A stretch of DNA of 64,000 bases from contig NW_002060949.1 in NCBI RefSeq assembly GCF_000150275.1, positions 4,744,753-4,808,752 on the forward strand, given 5' to 3'. Numbering within the stretch: the first letter of the stretch is position 1; each line of letters opens with the position of its first letter. A program made the position numbers and the translations under genes. This document shows positions 41,914-55,400 of this stretch, one piece after another. Origin of the DNA: Trichoplax adhaerens (Eukaryota; Placozoa; Uniplacotomia; Trichoplacea; Trichoplacidae). The notes beneath the pieces were generated by a model. The model saw only the letters and a program-made list of their open reading frames with translations, was not told where the DNA came from and made no database searches.

Positions 41914-44900
41914 ATGGCGTTGCTTCGCCTTCTACGTCCTTCAACAGTAATGTTGAATGCAAAAGGAACGCTATTGCCTGCTTCTCGTCTATGTCGAAAG
42001 AGGATGCATAAGTAAGCCTATACTTGTTTCCAGATATTTTATTCCACTGTACAAGAATAGGATAGCTACATTTCATGCATATTTCGATCACTGTGCCAGG
42101 TGTTGAGTCATCGTATCCATTCAACGCTACATTCTATGTCGGGATTATCTCGATTCTTTTTACATTGTGTCCTTTGCAATTGTGTAGACTGTATTGCATA
42201 ATTTAGATGAAATGATATAGATTAGCAATATTTGTAGGCCAAGAATTGAGAAAAGAAATTTAGTAGTGACTACGTTACAATCGTTATCGACGATCATGCT
42301 GTCATGTCGTGCAATTACCAAGTGTCAAGGATACACTTAGTAAATCCTGGTGGTAGACTTCTGCATGCTATTTTTCTACTAGCAATATTGAAATGATTAT
42401 CTCGTCTTGCTGGCGTTTGCATAGGTTAAGTAGGAAGCCAATATTACTGTAGTGCATTACCATCAGCAATGGCCAGTTTGGAAATTAGTTACTATGCTTA
42501 TTGAAACCAAATTTCCTAGGTAATTCATGAGGTATTCCTTTACTGCATGCTTTACGAAATAACTATAAACACGGGGTCCGTTTTATTTCATTGACCAATA
42601 AGATTATAATATTTATTCGAGTGAGATCTGTTTAGCTCAGCTTTATCCAAAGCTACCCTTACTACTTTCTAGTTCCTTTTAATTTATAATTAGATAATAA
42701 ATACTTTCTCTGGCCGATAATATACTGCAAATTGCAGGATAATGTCATAATTTATTGCTTTAAATGCATTCTAATAAAATGTTACCTAGATGCAAGTAAT
42801 GTCGCTTTCTATCACTTTACAAATCTAAAAATTTGCAAATTATCTTCAATTAATATAGCAGTCAAATTTATTCTCTCTGAGATGATTACAAAAATCAATT
42901 TGCTTTGCACAGATTAGCTACTGTAGGGGTTTTAACATCACCAAAGGTCGATGACCATTATCAACCTGGACAAGTAAGTTAATCTTAATTACGCTAAAGT
43001 AGTACAGTAAATTATTAATACAAATCGATCGTTTAACAAAATTTATCTTTGCGAATATGAACTTCATTATTAGTCGTCCTAAAAGTACTGCAAATACGCG
43101 TACTATTTCCTACACTTGACAATCTTATTTACTGCTAACTGAAATTATCTATGATTTCTTCATCAGTTGTTCCTTCATCGGTTCTTTGGCTATCGTGGTG
43201 TCGTGTTATATCGATGGCCAGCTAACTTATATGATAGAGATGAAGAAAATATTGTGTTAGTTCAACATTATATTAGTGCCGGGCATGTATATATTGAAGT
43301 TTATTATAGTAGGGTATAACTATAATTTACATCATACTGTCTTAGTCTAGCTCAATATGCGTAATCTTTATATAACTAGAATAATATGTAATTTTCTTAA
43401 CGATAAATCTTAGCTAAGCTAATTGACCATCTTTTCCAATCTAGTCATACTAAAGAAAAGGAAGGAGATCATCAACCTGAAAAAGCAATTTATTATCAAG
43501 TTCTAGTTGACCAACGAGATGCCCCTCATGTTGTAAGTAAATTGTCACATTTATTGACACTACACAAAAGTTTGCTTGCGTACCACTATGTCTAGTTATA
43601 TGAGGCATTTTTATAGTATATTACTTCCAAGAAGAACTTATAATTGTATTATCTTATCTAGAAAATGCAACGTGACAGTATTACGTTCCTAGGAAATAGT
43701 GCAGAAGAACCGCTATATTCTTTACCAGGTTTGCTAATTATTTATTATGCCCTTGCTTTACTCCTCCAACCTTATATTAATAAATCAAACTATGGCATCT
43801 TTATTACTAATTAAGAAGATTAAATCAATTCCGTTATTGACTGTGCGCTAACTGCGAATATTTTTACTATAAATACTCATTTGTTGACAATGTTATGTCT
43901 TGTTTTATAGGATTCGATTACTTAAGTCACGATGACGTCCTACCTTATAAAACTGTGGATAAGCAACCAATTAAACATAACTTTTTCAATAAATTTTTTG
44001 AAGTTGATGAAAGAAATGGTAAGTTATCGTTTATATCCCAAAATTTATACTATCTTTGTACTATAGAACATAAATTAAAGAATATTTATCAATTGAAATG
44101 CTACAAATATGTCATTTTAACTGTCTTGAAGTTTTTCCAAGTGTGATTATATAGTTGAAGAGCATCTAAACATTCATTATAGGTTCGATATCTTTCAATC
44201 CAAGAGAGTCCCTGAAATCATGGCACGACAAAAATCATCATTTTTTGGAATTGTCAGCTGTTTACCGTTGCGTCACTAACGATCTACGAGTTACTGTATT
44301 ACCATTCTATATGGGATCTAGGGTAATGCTGTGCTACTTGATTGATTTAATCCTATATTTAACTGATTCTTTGTCCTAATTAGTATGTTATCTATCTTGT
44401 ATATATTTATTGTAAACAGAAGGTATAAATAGTAGTGATTAAATGAATTATGCGTTACACTGCATAGATGAATAGGGAAGATAACGTAAAAAGTTATCAA
44501 TCGCAATTTTTACATTATATTTAATAGAATTTTGTTACCAAAGAGGAAGATGTACACTATTATTGGGTAAGATCGTTAATGGATACTCATAACCCTGATG
44601 ATATTCTCGATAGCATTCTAATTATAAGAAATGTTTACAGTGGAGGTACTGCGTGAGAATTGAAAATCTAGGGACTATCCCTGTTAGATTGATTAATCGC
44701 CATTGGATTATACGAAGCGGTAATAATTTAGAAGAAGTACACGGACGTGGTGTTGTTGGGATGGTATGCTATAATCGCTACTTTAATCCTTTTTTAGCTT
44801 TACGTAACAATAACAAGAAATAGATTAGTTATACTACCTTGCTATATTGAATGGAATAAATCAATTCTCTGCGTTATTTTCAATTTCCTCATAGATGCCA

Positions 44901-45235
44901 GTACTTAATAAGCAAGAGCCGGCATTCCAGTATAGTAGCCATATTTCTTTGAAGTCATCTAGTGGGCACATGTGGTAATAATTAAAGTACTGTTATGATG
45001 ACTGTAACGGTTTTTCAAATAGTATTGTACTACACTCTATTTTTTATCCTAGATTACTGTATTCTTAAGAATTGACTTTTCATACATGAAGAATCTTGAT
45101 GCTTTTAAATCAACTTTTCATTCGATGTTCTTCTATCTCTATTTCTTAATCAGGGGAAATTTTCAATTCGATAGATTGGATGGCTTAGGAAATATTTTCT
45201 GTCGGATACCGATGTTGAACTTAACTAGTAAATAG
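41914..45235 (+). CDS. POLDIP2: POLDIP2, mitochondrial/nuclear DNA-polymerase-interacting protein (complete, 11 exons)
   Basis: POLDIP2 is known as a partner of DNA polymerase delta/PCNA and of PrimPol, and as a mitochondrial matrix protein. Exons: 41914-42011, 42913-42973, 43167-43286, 43419-43532, 43662-43728, 43911-44018, 44183-44322, 44528-44566, 44641-44763, 44895-44974, 45154-45235, all in phase, giving 343 aa (human 368). Exon 1 encodes a basic, acid-free presequence starting MALLRLLRPSTVMLNAKG. Then come the YccV-like domain (FFGYRGVVLYRWPANLYDRD, YYQVLVDQRD, GFDYLSHDDVLPY) and the ApaG/DUF525 domain (RVTVLPFYMGSR, HWIIRSGN, GRGVVGM, FQYSSHISLKSSSGHMWG). Stop TAG at 45233. The acceptor of exon 4 (CTAAG) has a weak pyrimidine tract; an AG 17 nt further on looks better but breaks the phase. 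Exon 8 has only 39 nt. Confidence 0.95.
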
Positions 45236-48200
45236 TAGTATACCATATCAAAGGCGATGTATTATTTTCTTGTTTATTTACAAATTTACCAAAGTGTAAA
45301 AATTAGAAATGTACGTTGTGTTGATGAGACAACACATTCGCGATCGCGTCTTGGATTAGAGTTTTCCTCATTTTAGTAAGTATCGAAATCTGCGCAAATC
45401 CATCGTGCCGTACATGCTAGCATATGACTGAATGCAAAATAAGTATATAAGGATTATTCGATACACTTGAAAGCTGTGCTGCTTCTTAATCTCGATTATT
45501 CACTTTTAAAAACTTCATATTTATGCGTTTTATGCCTGTCAACATTATTGACTTGGGTAAAATTTTTGATTAATGATATTTAACTAAACAGTTATTCCTT
45601 TGGGAACATTACCTCATAGCGATAAATCGTTGATAGTGATATCAAGGACTGTTTATATACTAGGTAAAGATGCGCCTTATGCCAACTTTAAGTTGAAGAA
45701 TATGACTTAAATATGTATAAAGCACTTACATCTCTATAACTGAGAATATCCATCATATGAACAGAAGCATTTGCTTATCTTGAACATTAGATATTCGATT
45801 AAAGTTATTTCTAGTTAAATATATGTTTTATTATCTTGCGGGGTCAATGTGTATAATATCATAAACACAGAAAGAGTGTGTTATCATTTCGTTATAGTGT
45901 CATTGTTGCCTAAATTAGATTTGAATAAAGAGTAGAATACCAGATCGCACGTTTCTATTTATACAAAAAGTTATTGGTAGAGATAATACGTACGGTACTC
46001 TTTTTGTATAGATATTCTGTGCAAGCAGAACACTAATAACGCAATTACAATCTGTATACCAATGCAGTACAATAAATCGAATACTGTATATTAACAGAAC
46101 AAAAAGTACTACCAATACTACCTAATATAGCAATACTGCAGTATAGAAGTTATTCATATTACTGAATTTCCACATGTTATAGATGCATGAGCTATACTCG
46201 TACACCACGTATTTCCCTGTAACATTATAAATTATATCATTATGCTATACAATATATATTTGCCTACGTTCTTATGAGACTCATACACGATTTGCATCAT
46301 CGGCTTGAAAGTGCTGTATATTAGCCGTATAATCAATTATGATTTAAGTTCTATCATAATTTCTATACCTGCTCTTTGTCTCTCAAACGCGGCTCAATCT
46401 TCTTGTCACTTATTTCTAATAAATGATTCTATCTTAGTTTTGTCACCTTTCATCCTTCACTGAAGTTGATGTAGGAATATTTTACAAAGAATATCGCTTA
46501 TACTTTATGCGGCATACGTAATTAATCAAACTGGATCTCATCTAAAGCTTATTGTAATAAATTATTGATAATCTTCCTATGATAGATATTTTTAACTTGG
46601 AAAATGCTAACCATCTTTTATAATAGTTATTTATTTTCCTCTTCACTTCTAATTTTGATGCGCTATACAGTATTTCGAGGTAAAATAACCTGCTATATTT
46701 ATTTTTATAACGATATCCGAAATTATAATGAATGTTACAGTGACACTGAATAAAAATTCCCATTACACGACGACCTGAAATTTATCTATTGTCTTCAAAT
46801 TATTAGATGTAAATACTTTACGTCTACGTGTGTATCCTGTTAGACAGGTATTTACTGATTTCAAAATGGTCTAATTCATATTCCCAAACGTATCTATCGT
46901 AATGCCCTGTTGCCAGTATTAACCAAATGAAAATATCTCAATTATAAATCCGGTTTAAAAACGATTTGAATACAGGTGCCTTTAGGTGGAACGCTGATTA
47001 AGGATATCATGTGTAGGAGTGGGCAAGTTTTGCATTTACAGTCAAAATGATAAAATGTGTTTGTCAAGGCAATCAGAAGCTATCGAATACATCGCCGCCT
47101 GGTACTATTGTAGTCTAAGAGTAATTAATCATGTCAATAGAAGTGCTTAGATTTAGTCTACACTAACTACCAATAATAAAGGAAATTAATGAAAATATTG
47201 TTGGTCCATTGTAGCGCGCTTTAAAATTTATCATATGAATATAGAAGATTTGGCATACAGGAGTTGGTAGTAACTACTAAAATATGCTAGTAACAGATCT
47301 TAAGTTATGATCGCATCACAGGATAATTAGTGTTAATTAGTAATTAATTAATTCATTCTACTTCTATCTTAATCTCGATCTTATCGCTAAATGTACGCAT
47401 ATAAATCAGATACTTTTTATAAAAGCTAAATGAGAATATGCCTATCAGATGGCATGAGCATTTTCTTCAAGGTTTAAAAACATGAATATCTTATTCTTTA
47501 TGCACAGCAGCTTTAGATGAACTTTCGATACAATAGAATAATAGCTGCAGTATATGTATTACATATCGTTTAAGCATTCACCAAACTAGTTTACTCTCTA
47601 GTTGTGGGTGGGTGAGTGGGAGATATCAACATTTAAGCGTCGGTGTATTACTCATACTGTCAAGTTACTTTCTGCTATTATAGAAAACTTACTCCATACC
47701 GGTTTTTAATTACTATGTCAATCTTAAACCTTCTGCGACGAGATAGGGTTTAATTATTCAAATACCGGTATCGCCGGTACTGCTTCTTATGAAACTCGTT
47801 TTCTGTAACATAAAATAAGCATCTAAAAGTATAGCTTATATTTAATTATCTATGAAGTATATGCTCAATCAACTCCAGTCGAAGCGCGGAAAAATATTCA
47901 TTACTTGCTGAGAATTACATCATCATTATTACCATAACTCCCTTATATGGGAGACTAGGATAAGCGAGCGATTGACTAAATTCAAAAGTTTAGTCTTTTA
48001 TTAAATGCCACAATCTGTATGTTTTATTAAAACAAAAACAGTTTCCTTGAATGAATTTTAGCATTACTGTAATTAGTAAAAGTAATTCTCGGTAATATAG
48101 ATTTTTAGTGGTCAACAAACTGTTTGTTCGATCTTGAATTACATACTTACCGGAGTGCCATATGTATTATTTACATGTTTTCAAAGTTAGGACTTGGAAG

Positions 48201-51200
48201 TATCAACAAGATCTATTCGACCCTAAGTATTACCTTTAGCATATTGACATAGTTACACTAATGGAAGTGAAATTTTGACTGCTTCTGTTCCATTACATTC
48301 AGATAATCTTCGGTTACTAAGAGTAACATGTTTGAAATATTTTGATTTTTCTATCACCTTTTTATGCATTATTCTCTTTATTTACCAGACTCTATAAGTC
48401 ATTATAAATATTAATGCCATATATATTTTAATGACGAATAGCATTCTATTGTACATAAACATATCGAGTGGTAAGTTATTAATATGCTAAAAGAATATTA
48501 TAATAACAAATACAGACACGTAAGTAGAGTAACTGCTCTCTTTTGTATCATTCCAACAGTCTTGCATTTAATACTTTGATTTTTCCCGCAGGTAACTCAC
48601 CTGATATTAAACATCCAATAAGATACAATATTTATATTTGTATATGTATATGTTTGGGTTATTAGTCTTATAGTCTTACGAGCTGAACTTTTTAAGTAAA
48701 TTATTGCATAATTACTAGGAGATCGTTATGAGAAATTGCTATTTCACAAATTTTAGTTAGTTTTGGATCGGATTTAGGTGATGTAATTTCGTATATCATT
48801 GTCTTAAGCCTTGTATTACTGTTATTGTACTACTACAGCATCGTAAATTATTCGCAGAGAATTTGTTCTTGTTAGTCAAATTAACTAAATCTTGCTAATT
48901 TGCAATAATATTCTCTCAGCTTTACAGTAACTACACAAAGAATGAACAATAATAAAATTATAGTCATGTTTTATAAAGCCCAACTGCCAAATTGTATGTG
49001 GGAGTTAGTTTCAGCTAAATGCCAATGTTTTAGTTATTTGAAGTGTAATATAATTAATCAATAAAGCTATTAGTATACGTAATATCTGAGATTTGTATAG
49101 AATTAAATATTCAGCATTATAATATTCTTTATGTTTTTTGATACAAAGTGGGGTAGAGATGATATCAGTTGTATTTTGTTATTAACTAGAAATTTTGTCA
49201 AACGTTTGCTAGATTATATTTTCGTCAAATATGAGTACTGCATTTTTGCTGCAAGCTATTGTTACTCTAAGGTATATATTAAACTAATTTTAAAGATATT
49301 CTAGTATCTTTAATCATTATCTCTGTTACTGCTAATCATAAAACTATATTTATACGCGTATTCTTGTAATAGAGGTACACGGAGATATTTCCGGGTCTTC
49401 TCCTATCTCGAACTACTTATCAAGATCAGTTTTCCGAGACAACTATGAACTTTTTTCTTAAGTTTTACGGTAGAAACAACATAGANNNNNNNNNNNNNNN
49501 NNNNNNNNNNNNNNNNNNNNNNNNNNNNNNNNNNNTTTGTACTCTACTTTAGAATACGTTAGAGTACGCATAGAACACGAGATTAATCACGGTCGAAATA
49601 CGACGTGACCTTCGAGTTCTCTTATAATTAAATATCCAACTGCTGTAATTTACTTACCCTTACCAGAAAATGAACTAATTTTATAATCTATAACCCTGAT
49701 AACAAGTTATCTACCGCATAGCAGTTAAAATAGGGTATTTATACTACATGGTAGCATTTAAAATATTGATACTGCTCTAAAATATTAACGCATTTTCAAA
49801 GATTTCCCTGCTAGGTAGAATGATCTATTTTCTCAACTATTTATTAACTTATATCATATAAGAAATTATTGAATAATTTTGTATTTTATATCCTAAGAAT
49901 TTACCTTATTGTAAATGAAAATATTATGTTAGTGTCATATTTTTTCTTCCTACCAATTAGGTACAATTTCACATTGTAGATAGATGCTATCTGTTACATA
50001 CAACAATTATAAGTACTCAATTAATTACAGCTGAAAATTTTGACCTTCAGACTTTAGACTTTGTACATATTTCGGTATTTTACACTTCTAAATTAAATTA
50101 AATATTTCATGAAATGAACTCTTTAAAATACTTCTTTAAATGTTATCATAAATTTAGTGATTTAAAACTATTTCAATCTGTATAGACTAAGATTTATTGT
50201 CACATGTTGAATTTAGAAAGCATAATGATGAAAATGTCTTTCGAAAGAGTTCTTATCTATATCTACAAATTAATTTATATAGCTATTATTATTCTTTGTT
50301 GCAAGCAATAAGCTGACATAATTTTTTAAAGTGTATGTTGCCCCAGATAATCTGATTCATAGCTATGATTACGGAAGGTTGATGAATTTACATCGTACTT
50401 TACCTTTTAAACGAGGCTATTCTATCTAGTGTATGAAATTACTATCTTGCTTACACTATGTCTTAGGCAGTTCCTTAAATTTGATTAAAATTGTTTACAT
50501 TGTTCTAATGGTGATTTTGAGTACAAGTAAAAGGAGAGTTGATGCCCGTATTGGGCCTAAAGATTCGATTACTTTTAAATTTAGGGATTAATACAGTACT
50601 GCATTAATTAGCTCCTTATCAAGGAGTATAAAATTTTAAAAGAGTAAAGCAGAAATACGGTGCCAAATACGGTATCTAGTTATGGCATTTCTAACTCCTA
50701 TGTTTTCAATTCTATTAGATCTTTTTTTATCCGTGCGATAAAAATTTATGCAGTTTCGATACTTTGCAACAGTTAGATTGCATGATGATGATGCAACAAG
50801 ACAATTATTAACCAGTCTAAACTAACACTCGATATAGTTTAATTGTCAGTTTGAACAGCTGACAACTTTATCTAAGATACTGTTGTAAATCGTGTTATCT
50901 CCCTAAATTTGATATTATTATTTGCAATACAAAATAAATAAAACGACGGTCTTTTCTTCGATATTTTAGGGCTTAACAGGTACTATAAGACTATCAAACT
51001 ATCGGTAAAAATTGTTCGGATAATTGAATATGATTAAATCACAATCTATTGACATAATTTGTTTTGGAAGAGAAAAATATTTTACTATTGGTCAATCAAG
51101 GATAAATTTTCGTAGATCGTAGGTGATTGATGATGTATTCGCAAGATTACGTGTAAGCATCTTAAGTTTTAATACCGTATAAAAGATGGTAGTAGTAATT

Positions 51201-52472
51201 ACCATGATTAAGATCTCTTCTATGACTTTCACTCGAGAGATGATTAAGTTGCTAGCAGTAAGCAGATTGTACCTAAATTATTATTACGTCTATTAAAATT
51301 CAGTCCTATCACCAGGACACCATTTTGGGCGTATGTATTAGTCTTGCTACTTCTTAACTTATTTCTTCAATAACCAAAACAAGTACGTAAATAACTAACC
51401 AGGTAATCAAAATTAGAATACAACTCAAGTTACTCTCTTAATATGATCAACTATATAATAAAAGACGACAACCGATCAATTTCATGCCTACAAGTACGGT
51501 AATATACAGTATTTATTTATTTCCTTATGAAAAATTCTTCAATTTTTTATATTATAACTGATTAAATGTGTCATGTTGCTGATGAATGTTCTGTGTATGC
51601 ATACTAATAAGGTATAGGCTGGTAGTGATCTGATTATTAGGTGGGTGATAAAAAAACCTTTGTCAACAAAGACATGGAGATGCTTGACATCAGAGATATT
51701 AAAGAACACCTCCGTACATAAATATTGAATAGCGATGTAGTAAATTGTCTTTCTTGATTCAATAATTGACACAGTCATATGCTTGGACAATATGTTAGAA
51801 TCACTACCCGTCGTGCATTAAAGCCTAATTGATTAGTTACTGTCAGATGATCAATTATTCAGTCAGAGAATTGGTGTGACGCAGCAATGCTCTAATATTA
51901 CTGGTAGTCTGCTGAAAGTTCAAATTGTTATGGTAATCTACTTCTTTAAACAAATGATGACCTTAGACAAGAGAACGAATACGTACTTAACAATGTATTG
52001 CAGTTTAGGCTACTGGTCAATTAATTACTTGGTACGACGGGTGCAGATATAACAATGATTGAATGCGAAGACGATCATTATAATAACTATAATCACATCG
52101 GAATAGGAGAATAGAATAAAACATCGAGATAGTATTGAAAATAGTTCATACACAAGTTGAACAGGTAAGAAAGCAACCGAAAATTCAGATAAAAATCATG
52201 TAAACATGGGTTATAGTTTCAAGTAGGAGTACTCTAATAAGAGAAAAAATAAAAATAAATAAAGCGACTAGTATATATGTAGCTTATCTTTTAGCTAATG
52301 CCGTAAATTTTTTATTGTTGTTACGTATATCCTGTTAATTTTACATCTCTATAAGGGCTTGATGTAATAGATTCGTGATGATATCTTTACAGTATCATCC
52401 CCAAGTGTACTCGTGCTTGCTATTTTTCTGCAAGTCAATGATAATAAATATTTACAACGTAATCTAGAGATC
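45236..52472. other. Intergenic DNA between POLDIP2 and SLC6
   Basis: About 7.2 kb of AT-rich sequence interrupted by the assembly gap. No exon chain or RNA gene is recognisable, and the open frames present (up to 83 codons) look like chance. Near the right end a CAG|GTAAGA donor (intron would start 52165) and a TTTTTCTGCAAG acceptor (ending 52434) could frame a leader intron of the transporter gene. Confidence 0.45.
49486..49535. other. Assembly gap (50 N)
   Basis: Exactly 50 unknown bases, which suggests a placeholder length rather than a measured one. The real distance between 49485 and 49536 is therefore uncertain, and any feature inferred across this point is unsafe. Confidence 0.98.
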
Positions 52473-55400
52473 ATGGCTGATACTAATAGCGATATCGAGA
52501 AAGAAAAAAAGATCGATGAAGAAGCTGAAGTAGCTAAACCAGTTGATTCTGAAAGTGTTGAAGAAGAACGTGAAGGTTGGGGTAAAAAAATTGAATTTCT
52601 CCTTTGCTGCGTTGGCTATGCAGTTGGAGTTGGCAATGTATTGCGATTTCCATACCTATGCTACGAAAATGGCGGCGGTAAGTTATGTCAACGCTTCAAC
52701 GCATTTTACATTAATCTTATTCGCAACTAGCGGCTGCTGCACAATGCACACCAGTCAGAATTATTTTTATAGGCATGATCAGATACAAACCAGAACGATT
52801 ATTTATACTAAGTAAAGCAATACGGATTAGAATTTTTTTTCTGCAGTACGATCATGTAGCCGTAAACTCGATAAGAAACAACACGTGTTAAGCGGTAAAA
52901 ATGTCTTTGTAAAATCTGTCAAGGATACTGAGTTAAAGGGAATGTGTTACTCATGTGGATAACAGTTTATTTGGTTGTCTTTGACCTTTTTCTTTGATGC
53001 AGTTTTTGTAGAGTAATCAAAATGATGAGAATAAAAAGTTATTCAGTTAGATCTACATTAAAAAATAATACTGGAGCTACGAGATTTCCACATCTACGTG
53101 ACTCGCCATTACAGTTTCACATCACTACTATAGAGCATGAAATCTTGGATAAGAGCTCTTCCCAAAAATACAGTGCAAAAACTTTATGTAATAAATTCTA
53201 TTGAAGATAACGTACTTCTTCACTGCTAAGTAGATATAAGATGTAGAGCTATTTTGAATTTATACGCGTATCTCAGTAAACTTACTACAGCATAGAAGTA
53301 TTCAAGCTTGTACTTGTAGGCGTATTAATTATCTTAAGATTTAGTAAGGCTCATTCTTGAGCATTTCCAAATTTTTGTTCTATTCTAAAAATATGATTAT
53401 AGACTGTTTTTCAGTAGCAAGTACTCTAAAAAAAGGTTACCATTAAATAAGAAATCTATGAAAAGTTGAACTAATGTAAAATACATGTATAGTAGCAACT
53501 AGTCTAGTTTTAAGGCGCTTGCTGGAAACATAATTGCTTCGATAAATACAGTTTATTATTTTTCTAGGCTTTATACGATTTTTTTTGTTTGCCAACTAGC
53601 CTCTAGCAATGATTTATAAGGTCAGTGTTGGCTAAAATCTTTTTTTTTATCTAGGGGCATTTCTGATTCCATACTTTCTATGCATGATATTTTGTGGCAT
53701 ACCGCTGATTGCGTTAGAATTTGCTATTGGGCAATACTGGCAGAAAGGACCTACCGTGGTCTTTTTACATCTATGTCCGCTATTAAGTGGTTCGTACTCG
53801 TATTGCATTTTTATTCAATTACAGCCATTTATCATTTTGCATGATTAATTCGACCAAGTAGATGTTATCATAAGAATGGCTTCAATATTATATAAGCTAT
53901 GTGATACAGGAAAGTAAAATACACTCTTATTTTTATTGTATTTAAAAATATCTAGGGATTGGCTATTGCATGATTATGATATCTTTCCTAGTGTCTACCT
54001 ATTACATCAGTTTGCTTGTTTGGGTTCTTTATTACTTATTCAGCAGTTTTGGTAATCCATTGCCTTGGTTAACTTGTGATAACCCATGGAATACACCAAA
54101 CTGCGTTGTCTATAATAGATCAAATCCAAACCTAACTGGGACTTCACCAAGCGAAGAATTTTTAAAGTTAGTTCGATAAATTCATGACAGCCTATTTACG
54201 CTAATAGATTTTAACTAAATTTCCAATCGTTTTCATTAACGACTCATTCACTTCTACAATCAACTACTATAGATTTAATTATGGCCTCAATACCTACTAT
54301 TTTTCAAGGAAAAATGGGGGTTATGTAATACTTATGATCAATTTTTTTTAGCGAAAAAGTTCTAAATATGACCAGTTCGCCGTCAGAAATCGGAATTGTG
54401 AAGTGGGATCTGGTTCTACTACTCTTGTTGTCATGGATTATCATTTATTTTTGCTCATTCAAGGGCGTTCAATGGACTGGAAAGGTATGACACCGCACGC
54501 TATAGCTACTATTTAAGTGTAGATCGTATGCAGTACAAAAGGAAATGTAAAATTTTTTAAATCGCTGGTTTTTTAATTTGTTGTGCATCTGATATATTGA
54601 AACAAAAATCTTTCTGAAAACAAATCGCAAATCAAAATTGATGGTATACTTTGATATCATAGTTAGTGCTGATGTTCTGTTTAAAAAATTACCGCTTTTG
54701 AAAATATTGTCTTTTTGTATATAGAAATTGCAAGTTAGTGAAATGACTGTATTGTGGTATATATACACATTGCATTTTGAAGCTTCACTAAATATATATA
54801 CTATAGGTTTAGTTTATTTAAAAACCGATAGCTACCATACTACTACAACTGCATTGCAGGATATTTCTTTTATACGCATGCACTTTGCTATTATTAAATT
54901 TCATCGCGTTATTTATATAAGATATGGAACAAGTACTTACGTTTCGGTTGAACTTAAAAAATAAATAAACTTCAATAAATCTATTCATTGGCGTAGTAGC
55001 TAGTCAATAATAGATAATAATAACATTCATCTATTAATACTGAGTTGATCAATTGTAGATTTTTAAATACGTGAACTCATGACATGAACTCATATGCTCT
55101 AATTTTGTGATAGGTCGTTTACTTTACGGCAACATTCCCTTATCTTGTTTTGATCATCCTTTTCATCCGTGGACTTACCTTGGAAGGTGCTGGTGATGGT
55201 CTTTACTTTTATTTAAGTCCAAAGTTTGAGCTGCTACGAAGTATAGATGTAATACGCTTATTTTTTAATACCATTCATATTCTTATTGACAATACGATGT
55301 TATTCAGGATACAAAACATGTCACTAATGCAATTAAAAATGGATGATTCATAATGTTTTAAAAATAAAATTCAATTATAACTCCATTCTATCTTACAGTA

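Noticed and set aside
41909-42124. Minus-strand frame of 71 codons
   Set aside because: It is a shadow of POLDIP2 exon 1 and its intron, which read on the plus strand with good splice sites and phase.
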